Shown: positions 16,668 through 26,057, counted from the first letter of the stretch. The stretch: 35,713 nucleotides of DNA from RUG11788 sp964578175 (GCA_964578175.1 CAZOBH010000012.1:1-35713); one strand, 5' to 3'. A program made the numbers and translations. Notes: generated by a model not told the origin, from the sequence alone.

Positions 16668-16691
16668 AAAAAGACTTATACAAGTCTTTTT
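16668..16691 (-). terminator. Terminator overlapping the end of the 16676-17188 gene
   Basis: Perfect 10-pair stem AAAAAGACTT/AAGTCTTTTT with a 4-base loop. Its first arm is the last codons of the gene; a T-rich tail follows. Confidence 0.75.
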
Positions 16692-17188
16692 GTTTTAACA
16701 TCTTTATTCTTTTTTTCGTTTAATAACTTTGCCTTAGATGGCATATCAGTTGAATCCTTAATTGTTGTTTTAAATAATGTAGTAATTCCCTCTAAATTTC
16801 TCATGTCATCAATTGATGAAAGTCTTTCATAGTTTTCACCTGTATAATTACTTCTTACTACTCTTCCAGATGTAACACATACTTTACCTAAATTTTCTTC
16901 AAACTCAGTAATAAACTCTTCAAGTCTAACATATCCATTATTTCTTGTTATAAAATCACTATAAAGTACTGTTACTTTATCAGCTGTTGGAGATACAAAA
17001 AGTCTACGCACTCTATGTCTTATAGCGTCTCCATATATATTATCTTCTCTTTCATAATCTGCACTAGAAAATGTTTCATCACTTATACAAGTTGGACTTT
17101 CACTAAAATCAAATTCAATATTTGCTTCTTTTATATATTTTTGTGCTTCATCATAATTTATACTACCATCATCAATAATTTTTCTCAT
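16676..17188 (-). CDS. Cytosolic protein of unknown function
   Basis: A protein of 170 residues, no signal peptide or membrane helix, acidic first half and lysine-rich C-terminal tail. It mixes predicted helix and strand (RHRVRRLFVSP, KVTVLYSDF, EFITEFEENLG), but I recognise no domain. The ATG at 17188 is chosen for AGGTG six bases upstream; a GTG three codons earlier is part of that ribosome site. It is divergent from the sortase-like gene, with only ~110 bases shared between the two start sites, including TATAAT-like sequence near 17216. Confidence 0.72.
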   Translation of the reverse strand: MRKIIDDGSINYDEAQKYIKEANIEFDFSESPTCISDETFSSADYEREDNIYGDAIRHRVRRLFVSPTADKVTVLYSDFITRNNGYVRLEEFITEFEENLGKVCVTSGRVVRSNYTGENYERLSSIDDMRNLEGITTLFKTTIKDSTDMPSKAKLLNEKKNKDVKTKRLV

Positions 17189-17244
17189 ATTAATCACCTG
17201 TACGGAATATTATATATTATAAACTCTCTTTTTGCTATTATTTT

Positions 17245-17273
17245 TTGACATATTTTAACAATTATGTTATAAT
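17245..17273 (+). promoter_or_regulatory. Consensus promoter of the sortase-like gene
   Basis: TTGACA (17245-17250), 17-base spacer, TATAAT (17268-17273), followed by AAGGGG and the ATG at 17299. A perfect vegetative-type promoter, the only full match to both boxes that I found in the window. Confidence 0.85.
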
Positions 17274-17298
17274 ATGCCGCAATTAAGGGGTTTTGGGT

Positions 17299-18012
17299 AT
17301 GATAAGAATAATTAAAATAATTGTGCTAACTATTTTTTCAATATTTTCTATTTTTATTCTATTTAATATAGATAATCGAGTTTATTCTATAGAAGAATAT
17401 ACTCCTAAAAAAGAAGTAAAAGTAGAAGAAAAAGAAAAAGTAATAGAAAAAGAAATCATAGTTGAACCAAAAGAAATGACTAATGCTAAAACAACTGAGA
17501 AAAAAGAAACAAAAGTTGTTACAACTAAAAAGAGTACTACTAATAACAAAAAAGTTACAAAACAAAATAATACTAAAAAAATAGATATAATTACTAAGAT
17601 TAAAAATGATAAAGGTAAAATGGGTACTTATGGAAGATTATATGTATCTACTTATTCAGCTGCATTATACGATTATAATGTAAATACTAAATCAAAAATA
17701 AGTCTTCAAACTATTGTTAATAATAAAGATAGTGCTGCTTATTATATTAATTTTAATAGATATGTTATTGCAGATCATAATTATCAAGGATTTAAAATAC
17801 TAACCAAAATTAAAAAGGGATCTAAAGCATATATAAAACTAAATGATGGAAAAATTCTTACATATAAATTAATTAGTGTATCAACAGGAACAAATACTGG
17901 AAAAGATTTAATTGATTCTAAAGGTAATTCATTCTATGATATGGAATCAGATTTAATTATGTATACTTGTTATAAAAATGGAATAGTTGGAACTCTATGG
18001 AAAAAAGTATAA
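17299..18012 (+). CDS. Membrane-anchored sortase-like protein with Lys/Glu/Thr-rich stalk
   Basis: A protein of 237 residues and the only plus-strand gene. Residues 4-24 are a membrane anchor, ~30-100 a low-complexity K/E/T/N stalk. Residues ~105-237 show the sortase layout: VIADHNYQGFK with His160 followed by Phe, ILTKIKKGSKAYIK and GKILTYKLISV strands, then DLIMYTCY with Cys224 in the TC motif. Sortases use His-Cys-Arg; here only a short GIVGTLWKKV tail follows and no Arg is present, so the third catalytic residue is missing or replaced. AAGGGG lies eight bases from the ATG at 17299. It has a consensus promoter and a bidirectional terminator. A gene for an NPKTG-type substrate lies 1.7 kb away. 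Sortase fold is inference; transpeptidase activity is uncertain. Confidence 0.7.
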   Translation: MIRIIKIIVLTIFSIFSIFILFNIDNRVYSIEEYTPKKEVKVEEKEKVIEKEIIVEPKEMTNAKTTEKKETKVVTTKKSTTNNKKVTKQNNTKKIDIITKIKNDKGKMGTYGRLYVSTYSAALYDYNVNTKSKISLQTIVNNKDSAAYYINFNRYVIADHNYQGFKILTKIKKGSKAYIKLNDGKILTYKLISVSTGTNTGKDLIDSKGNSFYDMESDLIMYTCYKNGIVGTLWKKV

Positions 18013-18013
18013 A

Positions 18014-18037
18014 AAAAGAACATGAAAATGTTCTTTT
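18014..18037. terminator. Bidirectional terminator between convergent genes
   Basis: Perfect 10-pair stem AAAAGAACAT/ATGTTCTTTT with a GAAA loop, flanked by A-runs on the left and T-runs on the right, so it works for both strands. It lies between the plus-strand sortase-like gene and the minus-strand gene ending at 18036. Confidence 0.8.
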
Positions 18038-18815
18038 ATTTTTTTCTATATACATATCCAGATTTGCCATGATCTTCTCTATCAAAATACTTAGAAAAAA
18101 TTATTCTTTCTTCATCTTGCTTTTCTTTAGGTCTATCTATTAATGAACTACAAAGTACTATTCCATTACTATTTAAAATTCTATTAAAATTATCTCTAAC
18201 TGTAATAATTTTTTTAGAATCTCCTCTTGCCCATTCAAGAATATTAGAAGAAATAATAATATCATACTTTTTAGGTAACTCTACTCTATTAAACATATTT
18301 AGAGTTTTAAAATTAAGTTCTCTATCAACTACTTCTAATAATGGATTTACAGTTTTATAAATAACTTTTCCTTCTCTATCATCTTTATAAAACAATCCTT
18401 CAAAATCAGTTTCATTTTCTAAATGTCTAGTCCAAAACAATAATGCATATGTTTCATTATCAGTACTAGGTTTAACTTTAGATAAAAGATTCCTTAACCA
18501 ATTATAATCATTATCCAATAATTTAAAAGGATATACTTCATGACTAATATTTACTGTCCATCTTCTTAAATAATAATAGTATAAAGCTAATACATTTTTA
18601 TCAAAACTATCTGTATTTCTAGCACCTAAATAATTAGATGTAAATATTTGATCAGATGAAGCCATAACACTAAGTACTTCTTTATCTAAAAAATCAATAT
18701 CTCTATACATACTAACTAGATCTTCATTAGAACTAAAATAAATCTTAGAATAATCATCTAATTCTTTACCAAACGATATTACTCTTGATGCTAAATAATC
18801 CTTCTTATATTCCAT
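18036..18815 (-). CDS. Possible SAM-dependent methyltransferase-like protein
   Basis: A protein of 259 residues. The C-terminal third reads like the second half of a class I methyltransferase: KYDIIISSNILEW matches the motif IV strand and loop, and NFNRILNSNGIVLCSSLI the following helix and strand. The N-terminal GxGxG nucleotide site is not visible; the first 130 residues are helical with many Tyr, Asp and Leu. So it is a divergent, perhaps inactive member, or an unrelated Rossmann-like protein. The ATG at 18815 is preceded by AAGGGG nine bases upstream; an upstream frame to 18857 adds an improbable hydrophobic stretch. It ends at the bidirectional terminator, and may be transcribed with the 18861 gene, since only 45 bases separate them. 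Confidence 0.6.
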   Translation of the reverse strand: MEYKKDYLASRVISFGKELDDYSKIYFSSNEDLVSMYRDIDFLDKEVLSVMASSDQIFTSNYLGARNTDSFDKNVLALYYYYLRRWTVNISHEVYPFKLLDNDYNWLRNLLSKVKPSTDNETYALLFWTRHLENETDFEGLFYKDDREGKVIYKTVNPLLEVVDRELNFKTLNMFNRVELPKKYDIIISSNILEWARGDSKKIITVRDNFNRILNSNGIVLCSSLIDRPKEKQDEERIIFSKYFDREDHGKSGYVYRKK

Positions 18816-18860
18816 ACCAAAATCCCCTTTTATAATTGTATATTTTAAAATAACCAATCT

Positions 18861-19514
18861 CTATCTCTTATGTTTTTTTACAAAATCATCAACAGATGTA
18901 ATTATTTCTTTACTAGTAGAATCATATATAGGAATAGTTCTATTATTATTTTCTAGTACTTCTTGTAATGCTTCAAAACAACATACTGTACCTATTACTC
19001 TTTCTGGTTTTCTTATCGGATTATATCTGTCATAAGTTCCAGTCATACTATACATATATATTACTGGTGAAGATAATAATAATTTAGCTGGAAAAAGTAT
19101 TCCATTTATACTTGATGCATCTATATCTTCTTTAGTTCTATATTCATCATCATATTCAGTAAAACCTCTTTCACCAGCTAAAGCACGTTTATATGCTGTT
19201 GATGATGATAATACTTCAGGTTTATATACTCCTTTAATATTTCCATCTAATCTTAAAATAAGCATTCCAGAATAAATGAAATCATCTAATGCACTATTTC
19301 TTATATATAAGTTTTTAATAAAATTAATTCCTGATTGATTAGACTCTTTACAAATACATATCTCATCACTGAAGTTCATTCTACCTAATTCATTACTCTC
19401 TAAGTGTCCACTCTCTACAGACTTTATACCTTCTTTTAAAATACTATCTAATATTGTTACAGCTTTATCTTGAGTTGTTCTAATTGCATGATAATAAAAT
19501 TCATCTTTTCTCAT
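18861..19514 (-). CDS. Protein of unknown function with ART/DarT-like N-terminal pattern
   Basis: A protein of 217 residues with no signal peptide. The N-terminus FYYHAIRTTQ...ILDSILKEGIKS resembles the opening of ADP-ribosyltransferase-like folds, where a YH-x-T/I strand is followed by a helix ending in a 'lL..Gl' motif. A later YDDEYRTKEDID segment and the hydrophobic INGILFPAKLLLS would fit the distal part. I could not identify a catalytic Glu with confidence, so the assignment stays a hypothesis. The start at 19514 has a modest GGTGA. The 200-base gap upstream contains the terminator of the surface-protein gene and a leader with a short hairpin (~19594-19625). Stop TAG. Confidence 0.6.
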   Translation of the reverse strand: MRKDEFYYHAIRTTQDKAVTILDSILKEGIKSVESGHLESNELGRMNFSDEICICKESNQSGINFIKNLYIRNSALDDFIYSGMLILRLDGNIKGVYKPEVLSSSTAYKRALAGERGFTEYDDEYRTKEDIDASSINGILFPAKLLLSSPVIYMYSMTGTYDRYNPIRKPERVIGTVCCFEALQEVLENNNRTIPIYDSTSKEIITSVDDFVKKHKR

Positions 19515-19668
19515 ACTAGTTCACCAACTTTTTTATTGCTGCATATTTTAACACAAAAGATAAAATAAAGCAAATTTTAAATAATAAAAAGAGGTTTATT
19601 CATCATTTCTTTATCAGCAATAAACTAATATTGTGTAAAGTAAAATACTATTTTTTTACTTAATAAAA

Positions 19669-19690
19669 AAAGGACATCAAAAAGTCCTTT
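19669..19690 (-). terminator. Intrinsic terminator of the NPKTG surface-protein gene
   Basis: Stem AAAGGAC/GTCCTTT with an 8-base loop, followed on the minus strand by a run of T. It lies ~22 bases after the stop at 19713. Confidence 0.7.
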
Positions 19691-19712
19691 CTATTATTTA
19701 ATTTCTTCTAAA

Positions 19713-21775
19713 TTATAATTTAATATAATTTTTCTTCTTATTTATAGCTAAAAATACAATTGAACTTGCTGCTAATAAGACCGGTATTATATATAAAGCA
19801 TCATTGCCCGTTTTAGGATTAACTATGTCAGGGTAACTTAACACTTCACATAAAGATGAATCTATAACAATTTCATCTTGCAAAGGTATTTCTTTATCAA
19901 CATATTCGTAAGCCATAAATTTAGATGCATCATTTTGATTTGAATTAGCTATATAATTATTATTTTGATTTAGTGTTAAATATTGAACACTGTTATTAGG
20001 TTCATCTAATAAACTATATGTACTGATATAGAACCTATTAAATTGATCATTTTTAATAGGAGTTATTAATACCTTATTAGTATTCAATTCATTAGAATTA
20101 ACCCATCCATTATTCCCTGAACGTTTATAAATCCAATTAACATTGTCTCCATTAAGATATGCAGTTAACGTTAATTTTTTATCTTCTGTTTCATTTGTAA
20201 GCATTAAATAATTCTTATATGAATCATAATCTGAATCATCAGATGGAATAGTTGATACAGTCCATTTAGAATTAGTAACTGGATCATTTTTTAATGTATA
20301 GAACGATTTGTTTCCATCAACAATATTATATTCTGTTTCAACTGCTACTGCTTGTGATTGGATATTTCCTAATAAATACATATATTTACTAGCACGATTT
20401 ACATCTTGATATAAATTTTCAGTAACAAATACATAAGTATGTCCTGATTTTATATCTGATGGTTGAACTTGTATCCATTTTTTAATTTTTTCTTTCTTAT
20501 AACTAATATCTTTAGATGCAATATCGTAATAATTACCATCTATAAGAGCTTTTACTTCATAGTTTATTTCTTTCATCGCATCATCTGCAAAAACAGGCAA
20601 ATCTTCATAAACATAAGTAAATCCATTTTTATTATTTAAAGTAATTTTTCCATCTGAAACTTTCTTACCATCTGCAAATAATTGAAGAGTAATACCTTCA
20701 TTTTTTTAGATTCACAACTATCACAATTAAAATTAATACTAATATTTCTTTTATAATCACTATTTCTATCAATTACTACCTCATCATCAGGTGCAGGACA
20801 CATTGATTCTTCAATAGAAACAGATTCACCAACTTCAACATAAGTATCTACATATTCATATGCTTTAAACTGAGCTGCTCTATCCATATTAGAACCAGCT
20901 TGATATTGATTTTGTCCACTTAAAGTAATATATTGAGGTATATTATTAGGTTCATCTAATAAACTATAAGTTCCAATATAGAATCTTCCTTTAGAAAGAG
21001 GTACAGGAGTTAATAATACTCTATTAGTATTTAATTCATTATCATTAACCCATCCATTTTTACTTGAACGTTTATAAATCCAATTAACATTATTTCCATT
21101 AAGATATGCAGTTAATGTTAATTTTTTATCTTCTTCATTTGTAAACATAAAATAATCTTTATATTCATTATAATTAGGATCAGTCGTTGGAACTTTAGAT
21201 GCAACCCATTTAGTATTATTTATTGGTTCTCCATCTATTGCATAATATGATTTCATTCCATTAATTATATTATATTCAGGATATATTTCTGCTCCTTTAG
21301 CTGTTATATCTCCTCTAAGATATATAGTTTTACTAAAACCGTTTTGTTCGTAATTCCAGTTATCTGTAGTAAATACATAAGTATGTCCATCTTGAATATT
21401 CTCTGGAAGTACTTGTACCCATTTTTGAATTCTTTCAGTTAGATTTATTTGATGCTTTGGATTTAATAATCTATAATTACCATTTTCTAATACTTTAACA
21501 CTATATTTTATTTCATCAGGAGATTCAGGACTAAATATAAGTAAATCTTCAAAAGTATGTTTATAGTCATTAGAATTGTTTAAAACAACTGGATCTCCTT
21601 CTTTAACTCCATCCTTAAATAACTGAATAGTTATTTCTTTTCCTACTTGATTGTCACATCCATCATGATTAAAAGATATAGTTATATCTTTATAATAGTA
21701 ACTCGTTGCATAAACAGGGATGTAAAAACAAAAAAACAAAATTAAAGCTATAATTATATTAAATACCTTTTTCAT
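19713..21775 (-). CDS. Secreted two-repeat surface protein with NPKTG sorting signal, interrupted by a frameshift
   Basis: One gene in two frames. The first part (20636-21775) starts with a signal peptide (FNIIIALILFFCFYIPVYA) and carries a ~320-residue unit. The second (19713 to ~20700) carries a second, similar unit and ends in NPKTG, a hydrophobic helix and a KKK tail: a cell-wall sorting signal. The units share IQKWVQVLPENI / IKKWIQVQPSDI, LTLTAYLNG, VNWIYKRS, GWVN.NELNTN and YSLLDEPNN. The frame changes at a run of seven A (20701-20707): before it the protein reads CDSCESKK, and a -1 shift gives NEGITLQLFADG, aligning with EITIQLFKDG of unit 1. Restored, it is ~685 residues. Sequence error, pseudogene, phase variation or slippage are all possible. 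AGGTGAG precedes the ATG. Confidence 0.8.
19830..21700 (-). repeat. Two tandem ~0.95-kb coding repeats
   Basis: Unit 1 is about 20750-21700 and unit 2 about 19830-20749. DNA similarity is high in blocks, for example around 21055-21150 against 20095-20200, where the strings for WIYKRS and LTLTAYLNG are nearly identical. They encode the paired extracellular domains of the NPKTG protein. Confidence 0.75.
20701..20707 (-). other. A7 homopolymer at the frameshift site
   Basis: On the minus strand TCT-AAAAAAA-TGAAGG. With seven A the frame ends within ~25 codons; with eight A, or a -1 slip on AAA AAA, the second repeat and the sorting signal are in frame. Confidence 0.8.
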
Positions 21776-21868
21776 ATACTATCTCACCTATTTTAAATAT
21801 ATCATCGGGAGTAGTATTTATCAATTATTTTAATGATTATGTTTACATTGTATATTACTTAATAAAAA

Positions 21869-21888
21869 AGACGCCTTATTAAGCGTCT
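21869..21888 (-). terminator. Intrinsic terminator of the nucleotidyltransferase gene
   Basis: Stem AGACGC/GCGTCT, extendable by T-A pairs past one unpaired C, followed on the minus strand by TTTTTATT. It lies ~15 bases after the stop. Confidence 0.7.
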
Positions 21889-21902
21889 AATTCTATGACA
21901 TT

Positions 21903-24900
21903 TTATAATGATCCTTTTTTAGATGGAGTATCTAAACCCATCCTAGATTCATATTGATCTACAAATGTTTTTAATGCTTTTCTCATTTTACTATATCCAT
22001 TAGGATTCATATTATTAAAGACAAAATTATCAAATGGGAATTTCTTTCCACCTTCTTCAGATTTTTCGGCAGCAAAATGATTTTCACCAAAATCCCATAC
22101 TGCATAACTATCTCTAAATTCTTCAAATGATTTACCTTCAGATGCTTCTACAAAACTCTTAGCTGCTTCATAGAAACTTCCACCATGTTGAAGTATCCAG
22201 TTTTCTACTCCAACTCCACCTAAACCACCTTGTTTAGTTTTGTTCTTATCTGGCTTATAACATTCAGCAGCTTTAAGAACTGCTTTAGCATAGACTATAT
22301 TAGCTACAACCATTTCATATTTATCTGGATCTTGCCTTCTAATTGTTTCTAATCTATCTCTTAAACATTCATCGGTAGAATAATCTAAAATATCTGTTTT
22401 ACTTCTAAATGAAATATCAAGTGGTACTTCAGTATCTCCAATTTTAACTGGTAATTCCCTTATATCTTCACCTAAAAGATATGGAGAATAATCTTCAATA
22501 TCTGGAGCTAATTTCTTTAATAAAATATCTATTAATATTTTCTTTTTTTCTGGATCTAAGATAATTAATTTATCTAGGTTCATTACAAAGTCAAAATCAG
22601 CATCTTTGTATTTATTAGTACCTCTAGAAGTACTACCAGTATCTATTAATTCTGCAGTCCCTGGTTTTATATCTCCAGGAACCCTTTCTGTTCTTGTTAT
22701 CGATATTCCTGTTTGTTCAGAAAATTCCGATAATGCTTCATCTATTAAAACATCTATTCCTTCTCTCATTTCATGAGTAAACTCTCTATTTTCCTCATTA
22801 GATTTTTTAGTAGTTTCTTCTTCTATTTTAGGAAATTCACCTAATTCTTCTAAAGACATATCAGGTATATCTAAATGTTCAGAGAAAGTATAATCAGGTG
22901 TACCATAATAAGATAATCCTGCCATATTTTTTCTCATTTCCAAAAACTCATCATAACTATATAATAACTTACCTGTTTTATCTATTATTGGTATATAGAA
23001 GCCATTTCTAGCTATTAACATTTCTACTCTAGCATCTCTTTCTTCTACCATAATATAATCTACATCTGTAACTGCAATACCAGTTCTTATACCACAAGTT
23101 TTTTTACCAGCATTTGTTTCAAATAATTCATATCTATCAAAGTCATCACTCGGATTTTTTGGACCAGTCCTTACAAATCTATCATCATTTTTAATAACAA
23201 ACCATATTGGTCCCCATCCTGCTGAATAAGATGATTCTACAGCATGTTTTAATCCACCAGCCATAGAACCTAACATGGTAACATCTGTATCTAACGGAGT
23301 TGCATCACTATCTGCTGCACTTCCTAAAAAATCTTTAGCAACGGAACCATTTTGTAAAATACTTGCTAAGTAAAAAATTCCATCACTAGTTAGCCCTTTG
23401 ATTAAATCGCCCTCATTAATTTCTATACTTTGACTAGCTCTAATATTTCTTTCTTCTGCTTCTCTTATAGATCTTTCCATATATTCTCTTGCATCACCAA
23501 TTGAATGTAGACCTAAGTTAGAACATAATCTATCTACTACCAAATCAGCTAAACTAAACATATTATTAGGATCTATTGCATCCTCACCAGTCATTAGTTT
23601 ATACATAGTAGTTAAATCAGTAAGTAAATGACCTGTACTGTTATATTTTTTTTCCGGTTTAGTTGATACATATAATATTTCTAACTGATACATAAACTTA
23701 CTTAAAGTAAATATTTCTTCTTTAGTAATACTTTCAATACTTTTTTCACCAGTAATTAATCCTTTAAAAAGTTTATCTCCAAGTTCTAAACCAGTTAAAT
23801 AATCTTTCATTGATCTATTATTAGATCTAAATGCAATTTTTAATAAATCATCTATTATTATTCTTTTTTGTGCATCTGGGTTCTGTTTTAACATAGTAGA
23901 ATAAACTGATGGAGAATCAATCTTATCTGATAAATTCTTATTTAATCTTTCAAAAACAAAGAATCTTTTTCCTACTTCAGGTAAATATGTAAATAAGAAA
24001 ATCTTTTCTATAGCAACAAAATTCTCCATAATTTCATCAGGATCATCACTTGATGCTAACAAAGAAAATGTAAGTTCATTTACCATAGTTCTTATCTCAC
24101 CAGAATTTGAAACCGTAATATTATATATTAAATTACTAACTATTGGTAATTTGTCCATAGATACTTTGTTTTTAGATAAATAATCTATAAATGTTTGAAC
24201 GCTCTTCTCACTTGAAGATAATCTATCCATTTCTTTTAATACTTTTAATAAGTATTCATTTTTCATTTCTTTTGGAACATTATCTTTTAAAGCAACTAAT
24301 CCTAATCCAATAGCTAAATCTGTTACTTCAAAATATTGTAACCAATCTGGATGTTCTACAAAGTCTTGATATGTTATTTTTTGCCTTTCCCAAATATATC
24401 TACCTTCAACTTGTTTATCAACACCATAAAATTTATCTTTTAATTCTGGTGGAGCATCTTTTGGCAAAAATAATTGTGGGAATCTTGATACCAATTCTTG
24501 ACAACCATCTAAATAAGAATAATCCATACGATATGTAGATTTTGTTAATGTTTCATATATTAAATCTTGTATTTCTTTTTCAAAAGCTTCTTTATCAGAA
24601 GTTAAATGAAAAGTGCTAAAACCAGTTGGATAATAGAACATGCTTCCATATTTAGCTATCATTTCATAAGTAAACTGAGCTCCAAATGTTTTATAACTAT
24701 AATCTAATAAGCTAACGTCTAAACTTAATAGACCTTCTTCATTAATTACAGTTAACTCTCGTCTTCCAAAGAAATCTTCAGGATGTCTTTTTAAAAAGAA
24801 GTTTATATATTCTGGATTATCTCTTAAAATTTGAGCCAACTGTTCTGGATAAGATAATACTGAAATTAATTCTTCAGGCATATCTCTAGTAAGAAATAAA

Positions 24901-26036
24901 TCTGGATGTCTATCTCTAATTGGTCCATCTATTTTAGTATAGTCAAATCTACTATACATATATAAATTTGTATAATCATGAATATTTTTAGTTATATATT
25001 CAACAAAAGCTCTTTCCCATTCTTCATAACTACGAGCTCGATATAAGTCTTTTATATTCTTATATTGAAAAGATTGTAATAATCCATTAAAGTTATTTGG
25101 ATAAAATCCTTTTTCAAAAATATTAGATTCTTGACTTAATCTTTCTATATATTTTGGTTCACAAAACAAAAAAATTCTTTTATCTTCAGCCGAAGTAATT
25201 ATTACCCTTCCATCTTTAGGAAGTTCTAATAATTCTTCAATAGATGAGATACTATCAACAATTTTATAATCTTTTAAATATCTATCTAAGAATTCAGGCT
25301 TTTCATCTCTAGCTGCTATTAATCCTAAATATTCACCAATTAATAATCGTTCTGCTACTTCTGGATTATCTCTAATAACAGGTATTTCAAACATAGAACG
25401 ACTTTCGTTATTTTCAACTGCATATTCTATTATTTCACGATATTTTTTTACAAATTGAAATACATCTATACCTGAAGCAATTATATAAGTTAATTCTTTT
25501 CCATAACCAGTATCTAAGTATTCTAGAAAATTACATCCTCTTTTTGATAATTCATCTAATTGTTCATCAGTTAATTCAAGTAATATTTCAAAATTAACAC
25601 TTCCTTCAAAGAAAGCAGTTCTAAATTCCTCTGGAAAATCTTTAGGTGGAAATAAACTAGGATGTGATTCTACAAACTCCTCATCAAACGAGTCTTCAGT
25701 ATATACTATTTCATGATAAGGATCTGGTTCAAAATATTCTATATTACATCCTTTAAAATTTATGCTTCCACCTAATCTAAGTATTCTAGTATCTATATGA
25801 GCCCCTGTACCTGATAAATCAATAACACCTGTTTCTTTGTACAAAAGAATTCCTTCATACATTTCAGCTGGAATATCACTTAAATCATAATTAGATAAAA
25901 TATCTATATGAGTATAGTATTCTTTCATAACAGCATCTTGTTGATCCCTTGGTACCATTTCTGATTTAACTAATATCTCCATGAATTTATTTTTAAATTC
26001 CAAGAATTCTTCAACAGACATTTTCTTTTTATCCAT
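21903..26036 (-). CDS. Giant multidomain protein with C-terminal polymerase-beta-type nucleotidyltransferase
   Basis: A protein of 1377 residues, no signal peptide or membrane helix. Residues ~1130-1377 form a nucleotidyltransferase: TGSTSRGTNKYKDADFDF gives the GS motif and the first two metal Asp, and VPLDISF the third, ~60 residues later. A helical part with GVGVENWILQHGGSF follows, recalling class I CCA-adding and OAS-like enzymes. Residues ~870-1080 hold a second domain (ILQNGSVAKDFLG, DATPLDTD, GWGPIWFVIK, RTGIAVTDVDYIMV, ARNGFYIPIID), perhaps of ADP-ribosyltransferase type. The first ~600 residues contain a recurring module, HPSLFPPKDFPEEF / HPDLFLTRDMPEEL / FPQLFLPKDAPPEL. Substrate unknown; catalytic residues look intact. 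The ATG at 26036 has AGAGGTG eight bases upstream and an extended -10 at 26058. It forms a single-gene unit with its own terminator. Confidence 0.8.
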   Translation of the reverse strand: MDKKKMSVEEFLEFKNKFMEILVKSEMVPRDQQDAVMKEYYTHIDILSNYDLSDIPAEMYEGILLYKETGVIDLSGTGAHIDTRILRLGGSINFKGCNIEYFEPDPYHEIVYTEDSFDEEFVESHPSLFPPKDFPEEFRTAFFEGSVNFEILLELTDEQLDELSKRGCNFLEYLDTGYGKELTYIIASGIDVFQFVKKYREIIEYAVENNESRSMFEIPVIRDNPEVAERLLIGEYLGLIAARDEKPEFLDRYLKDYKIVDSISSIEELLELPKDGRVIITSAEDKRIFLFCEPKYIERLSQESNIFEKGFYPNNFNGLLQSFQYKNIKDLYRARSYEEWERAFVEYITKNIHDYTNLYMYSRFDYTKIDGPIRDRHPDLFLTRDMPEELISVLSYPEQLAQILRDNPEYINFFLKRHPEDFFGRRELTVINEEGLLSLDVSLLDYSYKTFGAQFTYEMIAKYGSMFYYPTGFSTFHLTSDKEAFEKEIQDLIYETLTKSTYRMDYSYLDGCQELVSRFPQLFLPKDAPPELKDKFYGVDKQVEGRYIWERQKITYQDFVEHPDWLQYFEVTDLAIGLGLVALKDNVPKEMKNEYLLKVLKEMDRLSSSEKSVQTFIDYLSKNKVSMDKLPIVSNLIYNITVSNSGEIRTMVNELTFSLLASSDDPDEIMENFVAIEKIFLFTYLPEVGKRFFVFERLNKNLSDKIDSPSVYSTMLKQNPDAQKRIIIDDLLKIAFRSNNRSMKDYLTGLELGDKLFKGLITGEKSIESITKEEIFTLSKFMYQLEILYVSTKPEKKYNSTGHLLTDLTTMYKLMTGEDAIDPNNMFSLADLVVDRLCSNLGLHSIGDAREYMERSIREAEERNIRASQSIEINEGDLIKGLTSDGIFYLASILQNGSVAKDFLGSAADSDATPLDTDVTMLGSMAGGLKHAVESSYSAGWGPIWFVIKNDDRFVRTGPKNPSDDFDRYELFETNAGKKTCGIRTGIAVTDVDYIMVEERDARVEMLIARNGFYIPIIDKTGKLLYSYDEFLEMRKNMAGLSYYGTPDYTFSEHLDIPDMSLEELGEFPKIEEETTKKSNEENREFTHEMREGIDVLIDEALSEFSEQTGISITRTERVPGDIKPGTAELIDTGSTSRGTNKYKDADFDFVMNLDKLIILDPEKKKILIDILLKKLAPDIEDYSPYLLGEDIRELPVKIGDTEVPLDISFRSKTDILDYSTDECLRDRLETIRRQDPDKYEMVVANIVYAKAVLKAAECYKPDKNKTKQGGLGGVGVENWILQHGGSFYEAAKSFVEASEGKSFEEFRDSYAVWDFGENHFAAEKSEEGGKKFPFDNFVFNNMNPNGYSKMRKALKTFVDQYESRMGLDTPSKKGSL

Positions 26037-26057
26037 AGATACCACACCTCTATTATA

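Noticed and set aside
19515..19712. Possible riboswitch or small RNA in the 200-base gap
   Set aside because: Only a terminator and a weak 7-pair hairpin (~19594-19625) are visible; no known riboswitch pattern and no small gene with a ribosome site.
20601..20636. Two separate surface-protein genes at 19713-20600 and 20636-21775
   Set aside because: The downstream frame lacks a signal peptide and ribosome site, and the upstream product ends in non-homologous residues right after the A7 tract; repeat alignment shows one gene.
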